A DNA stretch of 64,000 bases. It comes from Azospirillum canadense. Lineage in GTDB: Bacteria > Pseudomonadota > Alphaproteobacteria > Azospirillales > Azospirillaceae. How positions within the stretch are numbered: position 1 is the stretch's first letter; every line of letters begins with the position of its first letter. Under the pieces are notes generated by a model. The model made no database searches. It saw only the letters and a list, made by a program, of their open reading frames with translations, and was not told the origin of the DNA. This document shows, piece by piece, positions 27,977-36,677 of the stretch. Where the stretch lies: contig NZ_JAOQNG010000005.1 in the NCBI RefSeq assembly GCF_025961225.1, positions 434,001 through 498,000 of the forward strand, read 5' to 3'. Both the position numbers and the translations under genes were made by a program.

Positions 27977-28375
27977 ATGCCTCGCACCTCGCACGCCGCC
28001 CGCACCGCGGGCCCCACAATTTTCAGGATCAACGGCCGCCGCACCTCGCTCGCCTTGGAGGACGCGCTGATTGAAAACCTCCGCGACATTGCGCTGCGCG
28101 AAGGCACGACCCCCAGCGCCATACTGTCCGCCGTCGAGACGGAGATCGCGGCCACCGGATCGTCCGCCAATCTGACCAGCGCGATCCGTGTCCACATTGC
28201 CAATTACTACCGCCATGCCGCCGAATCCGCCGCCGCGGAACTGGCCGCCCTGAAGCACGCCTTGGCGACCGCCCGGCTCGCCGGCGACCCCCGCCCGCGC
28301 GTCCGCAGCGGGAAGGCTGCGCTCAATCGCCCGCCCCTCCCCACCACCCCGGCCGCCCGCTTCGTCGGCGCTTGA
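27977..28375 (+). CDS. Ribbon-helix-helix (RHH_4-like) DNA-binding protein
   Basis: This 132-aa protein from ATG 27977 (MPRTSHAARTAGPTIFRING) contains the beta-strand and helices of an RHH domain at residues 15-60: FRINGRRTSLALEDALIENL, then RDIALREGTTPSAILSAV. LTSAIRVHIANYYR follows, which is the usual ending of the RHH_4 family. These proteins bind DNA as dimers or tetramers and often autoregulate plasmid genes. The long upstream extension of the frame is not needed. It is a candidate regulator for the repeated promoter modules, with no direct evidence. Confidence 0.75.
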   Translation: MPRTSHAARTAGPTIFRINGRRTSLALEDALIENLRDIALREGTTPSAILSAVETEIAATGSSANLTSAIRVHIANYYRHAAESAAAELAALKHALATARLAGDPRPRVRSGKAALNRPPLPTTPAARFVGA

Positions 28376-28523
28376 CGCGGCAAAGCCCGCCGCCGGCCGC
28401 CGTAACGTCTGCGCCGAAAGCGGGTTTCATCCCCTACCGGGCGTCCGCACGGCCTCTCGCCCGCCTCGACGCCGCCTGCCCTTAGACGCGCCACGCACCG
28501 CGCGGGTCCTGCACCCGGATCGC

Positions 28524-29309
28524 CTACTCGGCCAGCGGCACGAACACTCCTGTTTTCACCGTCGGCCCCGCTGCAAAGCCTCCGCTGCCGTCGCCGGCGT
28601 TCGCCGCCCGCTCGCCCTGTTCGGCCTGTTCGCGGCTCAGACGCTCCACCTGGGCCTGCAGCGCCCGCTCCGCCTCTTGCACCCGCCGTCGCATCCCGTC
28701 CGGAGCGGCCAATCCCGAGCCTCCACCTCCTCGGCCCGCCCCATCCGCCGCCGCGGCGGCCGCCGGGCGCGGCGGCAACGGCCCAGGGCCGCCCCAACCC
28801 GCCGCCCCGCCCAACACCACCCCGGCCGAGCCCGGCGCCGGCGCCACGCCCATTCCCGCTCCCTGGCCCGGCGTCGAACAGGTCGACGGCCAGACCTTCG
28901 CCGCCGCCATCGTTCCCAGCCGGGACCATGATTCCTCGCCGCCCATGGCTGCCGCCCCACTGAGCACCCCGCCCAACCCCGCGATCGCCATCCACGACAC
29001 TACCGCGGCCACTTTCCAGCTGCTTCTCCCGCTGCCGCTCTCCGCCCGCAGAACCGTGTCGACGAGCAGTTCCGCGAGTGTCACCATCGCCTCCTGTGCC
29101 ACACCGTGCCGGTGCGCCTCATAGGCCAGCAGCGCCACGTCGGCGAGCCCGCCGCCCCGCCGCCACACGATGGTCACCCGGTCTTCGGTCGTCTCCACGT
29201 CCAGGCGCCCGGCCACAAACGTCGCCCTCGGCACCACGACGACTCCACCGTTCAACGCCAGAGGATCGAGGATTACAACGGCTTTCCGCTTCACGCGCAA
29301 CTCAACCAT
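28524..29309 (-). CDS. Hypothetical single-pass membrane protein
   Basis: This 261-aa protein begins MVELRVKRKAVVILDPLALN and is preceded by a good ribosome site (GAGGAG, seven bases) and a near-perfect promoter at 29348-29376. The N-terminal 80 residues look globular (beta-rich). A membrane helix follows near residues 98-122 (VAAVVSWMAIAGLGGVLSG), then a Gly/Pro/Ala-rich stretch, then a short coiled coil (RRRVQEAERALQAQVERLSR). The layout suggests an anchored cytoplasmic or periplasmic protein. No family is recognised. Confidence 0.6.
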   Translation of the reverse strand: MVELRVKRKAVVILDPLALNGGVVVVPRATFVAGRLDVETTEDRVTIVWRRGGGLADVALLAYEAHRHGVAQEAMVTLAELLVDTVLRAESGSGRSSWKVAAVVSWMAIAGLGGVLSGAAAMGGEESWSRLGTMAAAKVWPSTCSTPGQGAGMGVAPAPGSAGVVLGGAAGWGGPGPLPPRPAAAAAADGAGRGGGGSGLAAPDGMRRRVQEAERALQAQVERLSREQAEQGERAANAGDGSGGFAAGPTVKTGVFVPLAE

Positions 29310-29347
29310 GACGAGGCTCCTCGACGGGCAGTGTCTCCATTTTTGGC

Positions 29348-29376
29348 ATTATATCCCGTCATCCGTTTTTCGCGAA
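29348..29376 (-). promoter_or_regulatory. Minus-strand promoter for the membrane-protein gene
   Basis: Read on the minus strand: TTCGCG (opposite 29371-29376), 17 nt, TATAAT (opposite 29348-29353). The start codon lies about 38 bases downstream. Confidence 0.6.
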
Positions 29377-29747
29377 CGGCATTCGTGCCATAACGCCGGT
29401 GTTGTCCGCCGACGGCCCCTGCCCCCACCGCAAGCATGGTTGCCCATGAATGGATCTCTGAGCCAGGGGACAAAGCTGATCATCGGGGAAACAGGACAAG
29501 GGCGAGAAAACAGCTTGTGCTTTCTCTCCGAACCGTTGGCCATCCCCCTGTTCACATAAAGCACTGACTCTACGGACCCTCATGCTGGCCAACTGCTCTT
29601 TCAGACCCTAGGCCAATCTCTCGGGTAAGATGGCATCGGGCTCCTGAGTCCCTTACCCAAGCCAACTGGAGTTTCTGACAACAAACCCCTTTCTCAATTA
29701 ACATGGCAACGGGTTTCCGAGTCCAAAAGCCAGACAATATGGCACTT

Positions 29748-29793
29748 AAGGGCAATGAGTCGGATAAGGGCAATGAGTCGGATAAGGGCAATG
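29748..29793 (+). repeat. Short tandem repeat, 18-bp unit, about 2.5 copies
   Basis: The unit AAGGGCAATGAGTCGGAT occurs at 29748-29765 and 29766-29783, with ten further bases matching to 29793. The copies are exact. It lies about 310 bases upstream of the HTH-GTPase gene. Confidence 0.85.
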
Positions 29794-30104
29794 CCATTTC
29801 AGGAACTATCATAAGCGAGACGCGTTGAGTCTATAGCCGAAACCTCATTGCCATTTGTTTTGCGTCGTTTTCCCGGCCGTTCGTCTGTCGGATTACATCG
29901 ATCATGTTACTACATAAGATCTCATTTGTTTTGAGCGTTGCGGCGAAACACGCCACTACGCGACTTGTTGTGTCTCATGAAAGGCGCGTTGCAACGACCT
30001 TTACCGGCCTCGCCCGGTTTTTTTCCGAACGACTTCGCTCTTTCGAGGACAACGAGCGCATACCTGCGTTCTGTCCCGCATTCAATCTTCTGTGGAGGAT
30101 TACC

Positions 30105-32228
30105 ATGGAGCATCACGTTCTGATGGGCGAACTCCTGTCCGTCCGCGACGAGTTGGGCTGCCGAAACAGCGCTGTGGCCGCCGCCATGGGCATGACCGAT
30201 TCCAGCTTTTCCAGGGTTTTGAAAAAGAGTGAAGTGGGCCTGACCGAAGCGTACCGCTTCTTGACGGCCTGCGGATTCCCCCACCCCGACAGGTTCCTTA
30301 ATTTTCAGAACTCCCGATGGGAAAAACTCGGCTTGGACCGAGTAAGCTGGAGGCATCCTGACCGCGACTACCTCTATGACCTTGTCCGTGCTGTGGAACG
30401 CCTCGACCTTTTTACCAGCAGCACCAAATGCGATGTAATCCTGATTCCGCGCGTCAAGCGCCTGCGCGAACAGATGGTCGGTGTGGCCAAATTCCTGGCC
30501 AACCGCGAGCACACTATTGCCTTCATGGGAGAGGCCGGCCGGGGCAAGACGACCGTCATCTGTTCCCTGATCGGCCTGATGCTGGACGACAGGACCGGGT
30601 TGCCCACGAGCGCTGGGCTCACCACCCTGTGCGAGATGGCGTTTTGCTCAGGAGTGGAGCCCGCCGTCGATATCGTGCCCTGCCCAGATGAGGACGTTGC
30701 CACATGGGTCAGACAGTGGCTGGATTCCAAATGCAGTCTCAATGAAACACCGGTCACGGCGGAGATCGCCAAGGCGCTCCTCAACATGTCCGACCTGGCC
30801 GACCGGGAGAAGCGGGCCAGGTTGAAAACGTCAGGGGGAAGCCCGGCACCGTCGCCGCTCGAAGCGCTGTGTCAGAGTTTTGCGGATCCTGATGAACGTT
30901 TCCAGGAAGTCATGCGGCGGGTGAACCTTCCGGGACGTAAGACGGTGCGAATGGTCTGCCCGGACGGCGCTGATCCCACGGAATGGATCTGCAGCACGGT
31001 CACGCGCATCAACAACGGCAGCCATCCCGATGTCACGATCCCGCTGAAGATCACCATCACTCTGCCTCGGGAGCTTGCGCCGGACCTCCCGTTCCAAATC
31101 TCCATCGTCGACACCAAGGGAATCGACGGCACCACCAAGCGCCAGGACCTCTTCACCCTGGTCGAGGACGCACGAACGCTGTCGGTCCTCTGCTCGGCCT
31201 TTACGTCGGTCGACACCGCCGTGCTGGACGTTATCCGCGAAGACGAGGAGCGGGGCACCAAGGCCGCTCGGGACCAGCGCCTGTGCGTGTTGCTGCTCGC
31301 AAAGTGGGATGAAGCCCTGCAGGTCCTCGGTGACGATCAACTGCCTGTGGAGGACGCCGAAGAGGGATACGAGGTCAAACGGGTGCAAATCCAACGTTCC
31401 CTCACCAGTGGAAAGGTCAGCGACGTTCCGATTTCCCTCTTCAACGCCCGCAAGGACAAACCCGCGACGCTTTGGGCAGAGCTTCTCACCTTCATCGAGA
31501 CCCTGCGCGAACCGAAGCGTCGGGCCGCCACCGCATACGTGTCTCTCGTCGATCGCTTGGAACAGGACACGGATTTGGTCCGCGTCGAAGAGGGAAACAG
31601 AGTCATTGCCCAACACCTAACCGAACTGGTCAAAAGGGTCAGGAGCCTTCCAGCGATCACTCGGGATCCCCGCGCCGGGTTTCTAAAGGGCTTCCGGCGT
31701 GCTCACGCAAGCTCTCTGGCCGCGTCTATGCGCCGTCAGGGCCTCTACGCCGGGTTTTCCGTTCCATTGCTCATCGCCACCGAATGCCGCACTATCGCCA
31801 ATGACGCGTCAGGCCCCGCCATAAAGAGCATCGAGGAAGCCATTCGGCAAATGAATGGCCTGTTCGGTGATTTTGCCCCCGTCCATGTAAGCCTGGAGGC
31901 TATGGGCAGCGATTTTGACGACGCCCAAACCATGTTTCTTTTCTTTGTCGAAGATCACGCTCGTCGTCTTTTCGAAAACTTCTTTACGGGCGAAAAGGGC
32001 ACGGAGTGGTGGAAGCGCATCCAGGACGAATATGGCCGCGGCACGGGCTACAAGGGGCGCGTCCAAACGCGCTTCGACGACTGGCTTGAGCATTGCCCAC
32101 ATTTCACTGAGATGGTTGAGCAGGTCCGCGCGAACATTCATACCCAATGGCAGAGCACCGTGGTCGAATGTCTGGAAAAGGCCATCAAGGATGCCCAGCC
32201 GAACGGACAAGACCCAGACGCAAGTTGA
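30105..32228 (+). CDS. HTH-GTPase (dynamin-like P-loop protein), putative defence gene
   Basis: This 707-aa protein starts at ATG 30105 with ribosome site TGGAGG. The first 65 residues (MEHHVLMGELLSVRDELGCR, then NSAVAAAMGMTDSSFSRVLK) look like an XRE-type HTH. A large GTPase domain follows: G1 GEAGRGKTT (142-150), a likely switch Thr in TSAGLTTL, G3 DTKG (336-339) and a G4-like AKWD (399-402). The C-terminal half is helical (KGFRRAHASSLAASMRRQGL, then VEDHARRLFENFF). The layout resembles dynamin-like or other large bacterial GTPases. A PD-(D/E)XK-like gene follows after 22 bases, so they form an operon. A sensing and effector role is inferred. I cannot match it to a named system. Confidence 0.75.
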   Translation: MEHHVLMGELLSVRDELGCRNSAVAAAMGMTDSSFSRVLKKSEVGLTEAYRFLTACGFPHPDRFLNFQNSRWEKLGLDRVSWRHPDRDYLYDLVRAVERLDLFTSSTKCDVILIPRVKRLREQMVGVAKFLANREHTIAFMGEAGRGKTTVICSLIGLMLDDRTGLPTSAGLTTLCEMAFCSGVEPAVDIVPCPDEDVATWVRQWLDSKCSLNETPVTAEIAKALLNMSDLADREKRARLKTSGGSPAPSPLEALCQSFADPDERFQEVMRRVNLPGRKTVRMVCPDGADPTEWICSTVTRINNGSHPDVTIPLKITITLPRELAPDLPFQISIVDTKGIDGTTKRQDLFTLVEDARTLSVLCSAFTSVDTAVLDVIREDEERGTKAARDQRLCVLLLAKWDEALQVLGDDQLPVEDAEEGYEVKRVQIQRSLTSGKVSDVPISLFNARKDKPATLWAELLTFIETLREPKRRAATAYVSLVDRLEQDTDLVRVEEGNRVIAQHLTELVKRVRSLPAITRDPRAGFLKGFRRAHASSLAASMRRQGLYAGFSVPLLIATECRTIANDASGPAIKSIEEAIRQMNGLFGDFAPVHVSLEAMGSDFDDAQTMFLFFVEDHARRLFENFFTGEKGTEWWKRIQDEYGRGTGYKGRVQTRFDDWLEHCPHFTEMVEQVRANIHTQWQSTVVECLEKAIKDAQPNGQDPDAS

Positions 32229-32250
32229 TCAGGTGCCAGTTGTACCCACT

Positions 32251-32925
32251 ATGGCCCAGGACAATGACGTCCTGGGCCGCCCCGCCAATCGCTTTGATCC
32301 GCGTGAGATCATGATTCTGACACCGACGCAAGCTTTGAACGCACTCGCACGGGCATGGCCCACCATCGTTGCCGAGTGCCGGCAGGTCCTCGGCTCCGAG
32401 CTGCACTACCAAGCCATGATCTACCATGCCCTGAGAATGACTTCCATTCAGGCCCAGCAGCTTGGCATGAACGTGCGGCAGCGCATCCCGGAACCGTCCA
32501 CGTGCCACTTCCAAGGACAGGTTATTGTACGCGGGCCGTGCCTGACCGTGGCCGAAACCATCCCGGACATCGTCATCTTCCACCCGTTGGTGAATGGTGA
32601 CTGGAGAGGCCGGAACTGTACCGAGACCTTGCGCCACATGCTGCTAATCGCCGAGGTCAAGGTGTCAGAGCGTGACGGCGGGCGTCTAGGCTATTCCGAG
32701 ATTGCCCGCGACATCCGCAAGCTCATCGACAGTCGCCGTGAGGTCGTCCGATTCAACGCTCGTCCGGAAACTGCCATGATAATCGTTGACACAGCCCCCT
32801 CGGAAAAAGAGCGGATGCTACTCTCAGGTATCGACGCCGTGATGACGCTGTGCAGGGAACACAATGTGAGCTTTTTCTACATGAATTCGGAAACTGCGAC
32901 CCACGTTCTGCTAAATTGTTGTTGA
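32251..32925 (+). CDS. PD-(D/E)XK-like nuclease, partner of the HTH-GTPase
   Basis: This 224-aa protein starts at ATG 32251 (MAQDNDVLGRPANRFDPREI); GTG 32233 or ATG 32311 are alternatives. The core reads AETIPDIVIFHP, then after a loop HMLLIAEVKVSERDGGRLGY. This fits the D...ExK arrangement of the PD-(D/E)XK nuclease fold (IPDIVIF; LLIAEVKV). Helices around HYQAMIYHALR before the core also fit. It would cut DNA, probably controlled by the upstream GTPase. The assignment rests on motif order only; catalysis is untested. Confidence 0.65.
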   Translation: MAQDNDVLGRPANRFDPREIMILTPTQALNALARAWPTIVAECRQVLGSELHYQAMIYHALRMTSIQAQQLGMNVRQRIPEPSTCHFQGQVIVRGPCLTVAETIPDIVIFHPLVNGDWRGRNCTETLRHMLLIAEVKVSERDGGRLGYSEIARDIRKLIDSRREVVRFNARPETAMIIVDTAPSEKERMLLSGIDAVMTLCREHNVSFFYMNSETATHVLLNCC

Positions 32926-33292
32926 GCAGTACTGAAATGCCAAAGCCTCGCGCGATGATCTCGAGCTTCTTCTCAACCAAAGACAAGAGAAGTGGGCTGG
33001 CTGAGATATGTCGGCAATGAGACAAATTCCGCATGAAGCGGATCTCGTCGTGTTGTCACATTCGCAGGCGAAAATGGCGATAAGGCGTACTGAGTGGCAT
33101 GTGCCAGACGGACGCTTGTATGGAGAACGACAGATCCGCCATGCGCGTCTCACTCGATGTAACCATTGCCATCGTCATCGCACGCGCGTGGAAACAGGGG
33201 TTATTCGCAATAAGCGACAAACTCGCACGAAAGCTCCACTGCGCTCGCTCCACCACGCTGCTTATACTATTGGAGGCCGCAGACACACGAAC
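32926..33292 (+). other. Intergenic stretch before the ClpP-like gene
   Basis: About 370 bases. A 68-residue ORF (33099-33305) overlaps the next start and is not convincing. A -10-like TATACT (33263-33268) followed by TTGGAGG may serve the downstream gene. Confidence 0.4.
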
Positions 33293-34477
33293 ATGGGAAC
33301 AATGATGAAAGCGAGCTTCTGGATGTCGTTGGCGGCTTTGGTGCTCAGTTCGGTGGGCGCCGTCGCCGCTGAGGATCAGCAGCCGAACCGGCGCATCGAT
33401 CCCAACGCGCCGATGACCTTCACCTACACCGGGAACGGCGGGAACATGAAAGGGTCGGACTGGATCGCGGCCGAGGGCATGATCACGGCCGACACCCCGA
33501 AACGCTTCACCGAGTTCATGAAGCAGCACGGCGCCACCGATACGACGGTGCAATTCAATTCGCCCGGCGGCAATCTGCTGGCCGCCCTCAAGCTCGGGGA
33601 AATGATTCGTGACGCAAAGCTCGACACCGGCATTGGCCGGACGACCTTCCGCGAGGACGGTCAGAGCTGGTCTGCGAGGTCGCCAGGTATCTGCATTTCG
33701 GCCTGTGCCTATGCCTTTCTGGGCGGCGTCACGCGCTTTCTCGACAAAGACGACCGCTACGGGGTCCACCAGTTCTACGATGCTAAGTCCCTCGATGAAC
33801 CGACGAGGAAGACGTTCTCGGCCGTCGACGTGTCGCTGAACCAGGTGCTCGGTGGGATTGTCCTTGAGTACGTGCAGCGCATGGGGGCGTCCCCGGGCCT
33901 CGTGGCGCTCGCGGGTTCCACCCCGCCCACAGAGGTGCGCTTCCTGTCGGAAGCCGAGGCAAAAAAGCTCCTCGTCGACAACACCGGCTCCAGCGACACA
34001 GGGTGGCGCATTGAGGCGAAAGGCGGCGGCGCGGTGCTGACAAACGAGGTGACGTATGTACCACGGCCGCCCGTCCATTTTGCCCTATTCTGTCGGGCCG
34101 GCAAAGGAGGCACCTTTCTCGGCATTTCCTCTTCAATGGCCTACCTCGACCGCTGGCTCAAGGAGGGATACGGCGTGCCGCAGCCGTTGTCGGCGGAGGA
34201 GGTTGCGGGTTCACTGGACCAGATTGAACTGTCGGGACGGGGTTGGAAGACGACGCTGGATACGAAGGCGATCGTTGGGGCCTCCATCGACAAGAACCGT
34301 CGGTTCACGATGCTGGTGGCGCTTTCAGCGGAAGTGACCAAGGCCATTCGCAAAAACGCGATTACCCGCGTTCGCTTCGATTTCCCGTTCCAGTACGCCG
34401 GCTTCCTGATCAGCGAGTTTCAGTCCGAGGTGCCATCGGAAGCCCTCGACTTGACGCTTAAGAACTGCATCCGCTAA
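33293..34477 (+). CDS. Exported ClpP/crotonase-fold protein (COG3904-like periplasmic protein)
   Basis: This 394-aa protein starts at ATG 33293 (MGTMMKASFWMSLAALVLSS), with a signal peptide ending near AVAAEDQ. ATG 33302 or 33305 are alternatives. Fold motifs: VQFNSPGGNLLAALKLGEMI (SPGGN at 90-94), CISACAYAFLGG with the candidate nucleophile S136, and YGVHQF with H159. This matches the ClpP-like Ser-His arrangement of predicted periplasmic proteases. The C-terminal 200 residues are of unknown type. It lies in the lower-GC island after the GTPase-nuclease pair but has its own start region, so it need not belong to that system. Confidence 0.7.
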   Translation: MGTMMKASFWMSLAALVLSSVGAVAAEDQQPNRRIDPNAPMTFTYTGNGGNMKGSDWIAAEGMITADTPKRFTEFMKQHGATDTTVQFNSPGGNLLAALKLGEMIRDAKLDTGIGRTTFREDGQSWSARSPGICISACAYAFLGGVTRFLDKDDRYGVHQFYDAKSLDEPTRKTFSAVDVSLNQVLGGIVLEYVQRMGASPGLVALAGSTPPTEVRFLSEAEAKKLLVDNTGSSDTGWRIEAKGGGAVLTNEVTYVPRPPVHFALFCRAGKGGTFLGISSSMAYLDRWLKEGYGVPQPLSAEEVAGSLDQIELSGRGWKTTLDTKAIVGASIDKNRRFTMLVALSAEVTKAIRKNAITRVRFDFPFQYAGFLISEFQSEVPSEALDLTLKNCIR

Positions 34478-34493
34478 CGCTGCGAGGCAATAA

Positions 34494-34760
34494 TTGTCTT
34501 TATCTCCGGCGTTCACCCACACGTTGCGCCGCGCGCCATGCCGTCCCGCCCAACGGCGCGCCACGGTGCCCAAACAGGCTGACGCTGCAAGCGAGCAGGT
34601 CCGCGGCATCTCCGGCCACAGCACCCGTGTCGGCATGGTCCAAGCCATGGCCGCTTCTGGCATCGATCTCGCCTCCATCACCGGAGCATCCACCCGCCTC
34701 GCCGCGGTCCAGGGACGCCGCGCGCAAAAAACGGAGCCTCCGCCTGAGGATCGGCTTTGA
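34494..34760 (+). pseudogene. Tyrosine recombinase C-terminal relic
   Basis: Within an 88-aa frame, VRGISGHSTRVGMVQAMAAS followed by GIDLASI is the box II region of XerC/D-type integrases (G-H-S-x-R). The expected final segment (AGRW...ARY with the catalytic Tyr) is missing or garbled. The upstream Arg/Lys motifs are also absent. It marks a probable former integration boundary at the right side of the lower-GC island. Confidence 0.65.
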
Positions 34761-34840
34761 CGTCGCATTCCGATCAATGTGTTCGGGGCAATGGCCTTGT
34801 GTCACCCTCGACACAGGCGGGTTGCTCCTGCGCCGCGAAT

Positions 34841-36286
34841 TTATGCCATGCCCCACTCGTCGGGTTCTTGGTCTTGATCGGCCCCAGGAAGATACGTGCA
34901 CAAATGATCACGCCACCAGGCCGGTAAATCACAGTCGGTTTGCACGGACTTTATCGTCAAATCCTTCTGCAGGCCAGTGATTGCCGCGATGACCCCAGGA
35001 AGAGACTTGTACGGCGACGCGCTGATTGCCGACAACTCGGTTGCCGAAATCGCTTGGGCCGCACTTAGGCGGTCGGGGTCTGGGATGCGGGTCTTCGCGA
35101 GGGCGTCTTCGGCGAGGACCAATGCCCCGTGCGCTTTGCTCCACTGCAACGCCGCCGTCGCCACCTCCCCCACCTTGCTCAACGCTTGCCGTCGTTCGCC
35201 GCTTTGCCACAGCAGGACCCCGGCCCCCCGCAGATCCCCAAAGCGTTCCGGCGAACGCACCACGTCCGCCAGAATGGCATCGGCCGCCGTTGTCGTGAGG
35301 TCGTGCGTGACTCGGGCGACCATGGCTTCGGGAGTCATGTACACCGGCCCAGCGGCGGTCCGAAGGTGTCTTTCCGCGTGTGCCCGCCGGAGGTCTGCGC
35401 GCATGACCTCTGTAGTGGCCCGACAGCGCCGCAAGAACGGTGCGTGTGCCGTCTTGGCGGCGGTTTCCAGCGCATGTGCGACGGACACGGCCTGCATGAG
35501 CGCCAAAAGCCGCCGCGCTGGTGACGGTTCCGCGGCCGCGATGTCCAGGTATGCGCGAAGCGGCCGTGACGGCGTCGGCGTCTCAGACCTCCACCACCCG
35601 GCGTCGCGGAAACTTGGACCCGAAACTGGCGCCCTGCTGCTCTTGGCGGCCGGTTCGGGCACGGCATCGACGAGGGCCTTGACGGCGGGCAGCGCGGTGC
35701 GGCGCAGCGGCTCCCACCGCTCAAAAATGACGAGTTCGTCGAGGGCCGCGGCCAAGTAGGGTTCCGGCAGCGCGTTCAGACGCTTGATGAGGGGCGTCTT
35801 CATCTCAGCCAGCTTCGGCAGTTGGTTGACCAGCGCCGCCTCATGTTCATGGAGGACGACCGCAACGTCGAAAACATCGCGCGGCGACAGATGTTCGCCC
35901 CGGTGATACAGCTTCTTCAACGCGATCTCGACGGGATGCTCCAGAGGAACCGTGTGCGCGCCAATTTCCGCCATGACCGGTGGAATGTCCGTGAACGATC
36001 CCGCGGCAATGAAATCGACGGCGCCCTCATCAAAACTGAGCTTGAGGTAATGAGCCGCTTCGCGATACGCGCCGGCATCGACCGCATCATTGAGTCGTGG
36101 GCTGAGAAAGGGCAGCAGCTGAGGATCGGGAAGGAAGATGTCGATGTCCTGGCTCTCCCGGTGTTGGTGCTGCGCCATCAGCGCCGTGCCACCGCCGAAC
36201 GTCCAGCCGGGCACCCGAACGCCAAGTCGCTCGGTCGCGGCGATCGCCGCCATTGCCCGCTTAAGCAGAGACTCCCATACCGGCAA
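34841..36286 (-). CDS. AbiEii-like nucleotidyltransferase, extended (putative type IV TA toxin)
   Basis: This 481-aa protein begins MPVWESLLKRAMAAIAATER. The nucleotidyltransferase signature GGGTALMAQHQHRESQDID spans 31-49, with catalytic DxD at D47/D49. HPVEIALKKLYHRGEHLSPR and DVFDVAVVLH follow, as in the AbiEii/MenT family that adds nucleotides to tRNA or other targets. AbiEii-type proteins are often near 300 aa; here about 200 additional C-terminal residues form a helical region. The start overlaps the 3' end of a small upstream gene by 26 bases, a typical antitoxin-toxin layout. Toxicity is inferred, not shown. Confidence 0.7.
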   Translation of the reverse strand: MPVWESLLKRAMAAIAATERLGVRVPGWTFGGGTALMAQHQHRESQDIDIFLPDPQLLPFLSPRLNDAVDAGAYREAAHYLKLSFDEGAVDFIAAGSFTDIPPVMAEIGAHTVPLEHPVEIALKKLYHRGEHLSPRDVFDVAVVLHEHEAALVNQLPKLAEMKTPLIKRLNALPEPYLAAALDELVIFERWEPLRRTALPAVKALVDAVPEPAAKSSRAPVSGPSFRDAGWWRSETPTPSRPLRAYLDIAAAEPSPARRLLALMQAVSVAHALETAAKTAHAPFLRRCRATTEVMRADLRRAHAERHLRTAAGPVYMTPEAMVARVTHDLTTTAADAILADVVRSPERFGDLRGAGVLLWQSGERRQALSKVGEVATAALQWSKAHGALVLAEDALAKTRIPDPDRLSAAQAISATELSAISASPYKSLPGVIAAITGLQKDLTIKSVQTDCDLPAWWRDHLCTYLPGADQDQEPDEWGMA

Positions 36287-36554
36287 AAGCCACCTCCAGG
36301 TCTTTGTTCGTTGTGGCCGTTAGCTGCTCGACCATCCGGTAACTCTGGTACAACGTGGCTTGGTCAATCCCATGCAGCGTGGCAAACGCCACGATCAGGC
36401 CTCCATCGACCTCACCGAAGAAGTTCGCCAGGTGCGGGAGCAAACCCCGGTCGACCGTGACCACCGCGTCCGCCAACTCGACGGCACTCAGGTGCCGTTT
36501 CCACGGCGCGTTGACGGTGCAGAGCACCAGCCGATCGACCTGTTTCGGTTCCAT
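36261..36554 (-). CDS. Small partner (putative antitoxin) of the AbiEii-like gene
   Basis: This 97-aa protein starts at 36554 (MEPKQVDRLVLCTVNAPWKR), chosen because GGGGAGG precedes it; 36584 would add ten residues. It contains HLSAVELADAVVTVDRGLLP and VAFATLHGIDQATLYQSYRM. It overlaps the nucleotidyltransferase start by 26 bases, so translation is probably coupled. It does not look like the winged-helix AbiEi antitoxin and may be a different type of partner. Confidence 0.6.
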   Translation of the reverse strand: MEPKQVDRLVLCTVNAPWKRHLSAVELADAVVTVDRGLLPHLANFFGEVDGGLIVAFATLHGIDQATLYQSYRMVEQLTATTNKDLEVAFAGMGVSA

Positions 36555-36677
36555 GATGACGCCTCCCCATTCCACCCGGATCACAGTACACCCGTGAGCG
36601 CGCCCTAGTCACCGCACCGACGGTCAACGAAGCCAGGCCCTTACCTTTTTGCGGTCGGTTATCGGGGTTCCTGTCCA

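Larger units (their letters stand above)
29310..30104. other. Intergenic region at the left edge of the lower-GC island
   Basis: About 800 bases between divergent genes. It holds the minus-strand promoter at 29348, an 18-bp tandem repeat at 29748 and two copies of CATTTGTTTTG (near 29852 and 29925). The strong GC bias of the flanks drops here. No gene is supported. Confidence 0.5.

Noticed and set aside
33099..33305. 68-aa ORF before the ClpP-like gene
   Set aside because: Overlaps the likely promoter and start of the exported protein; weak start signal.
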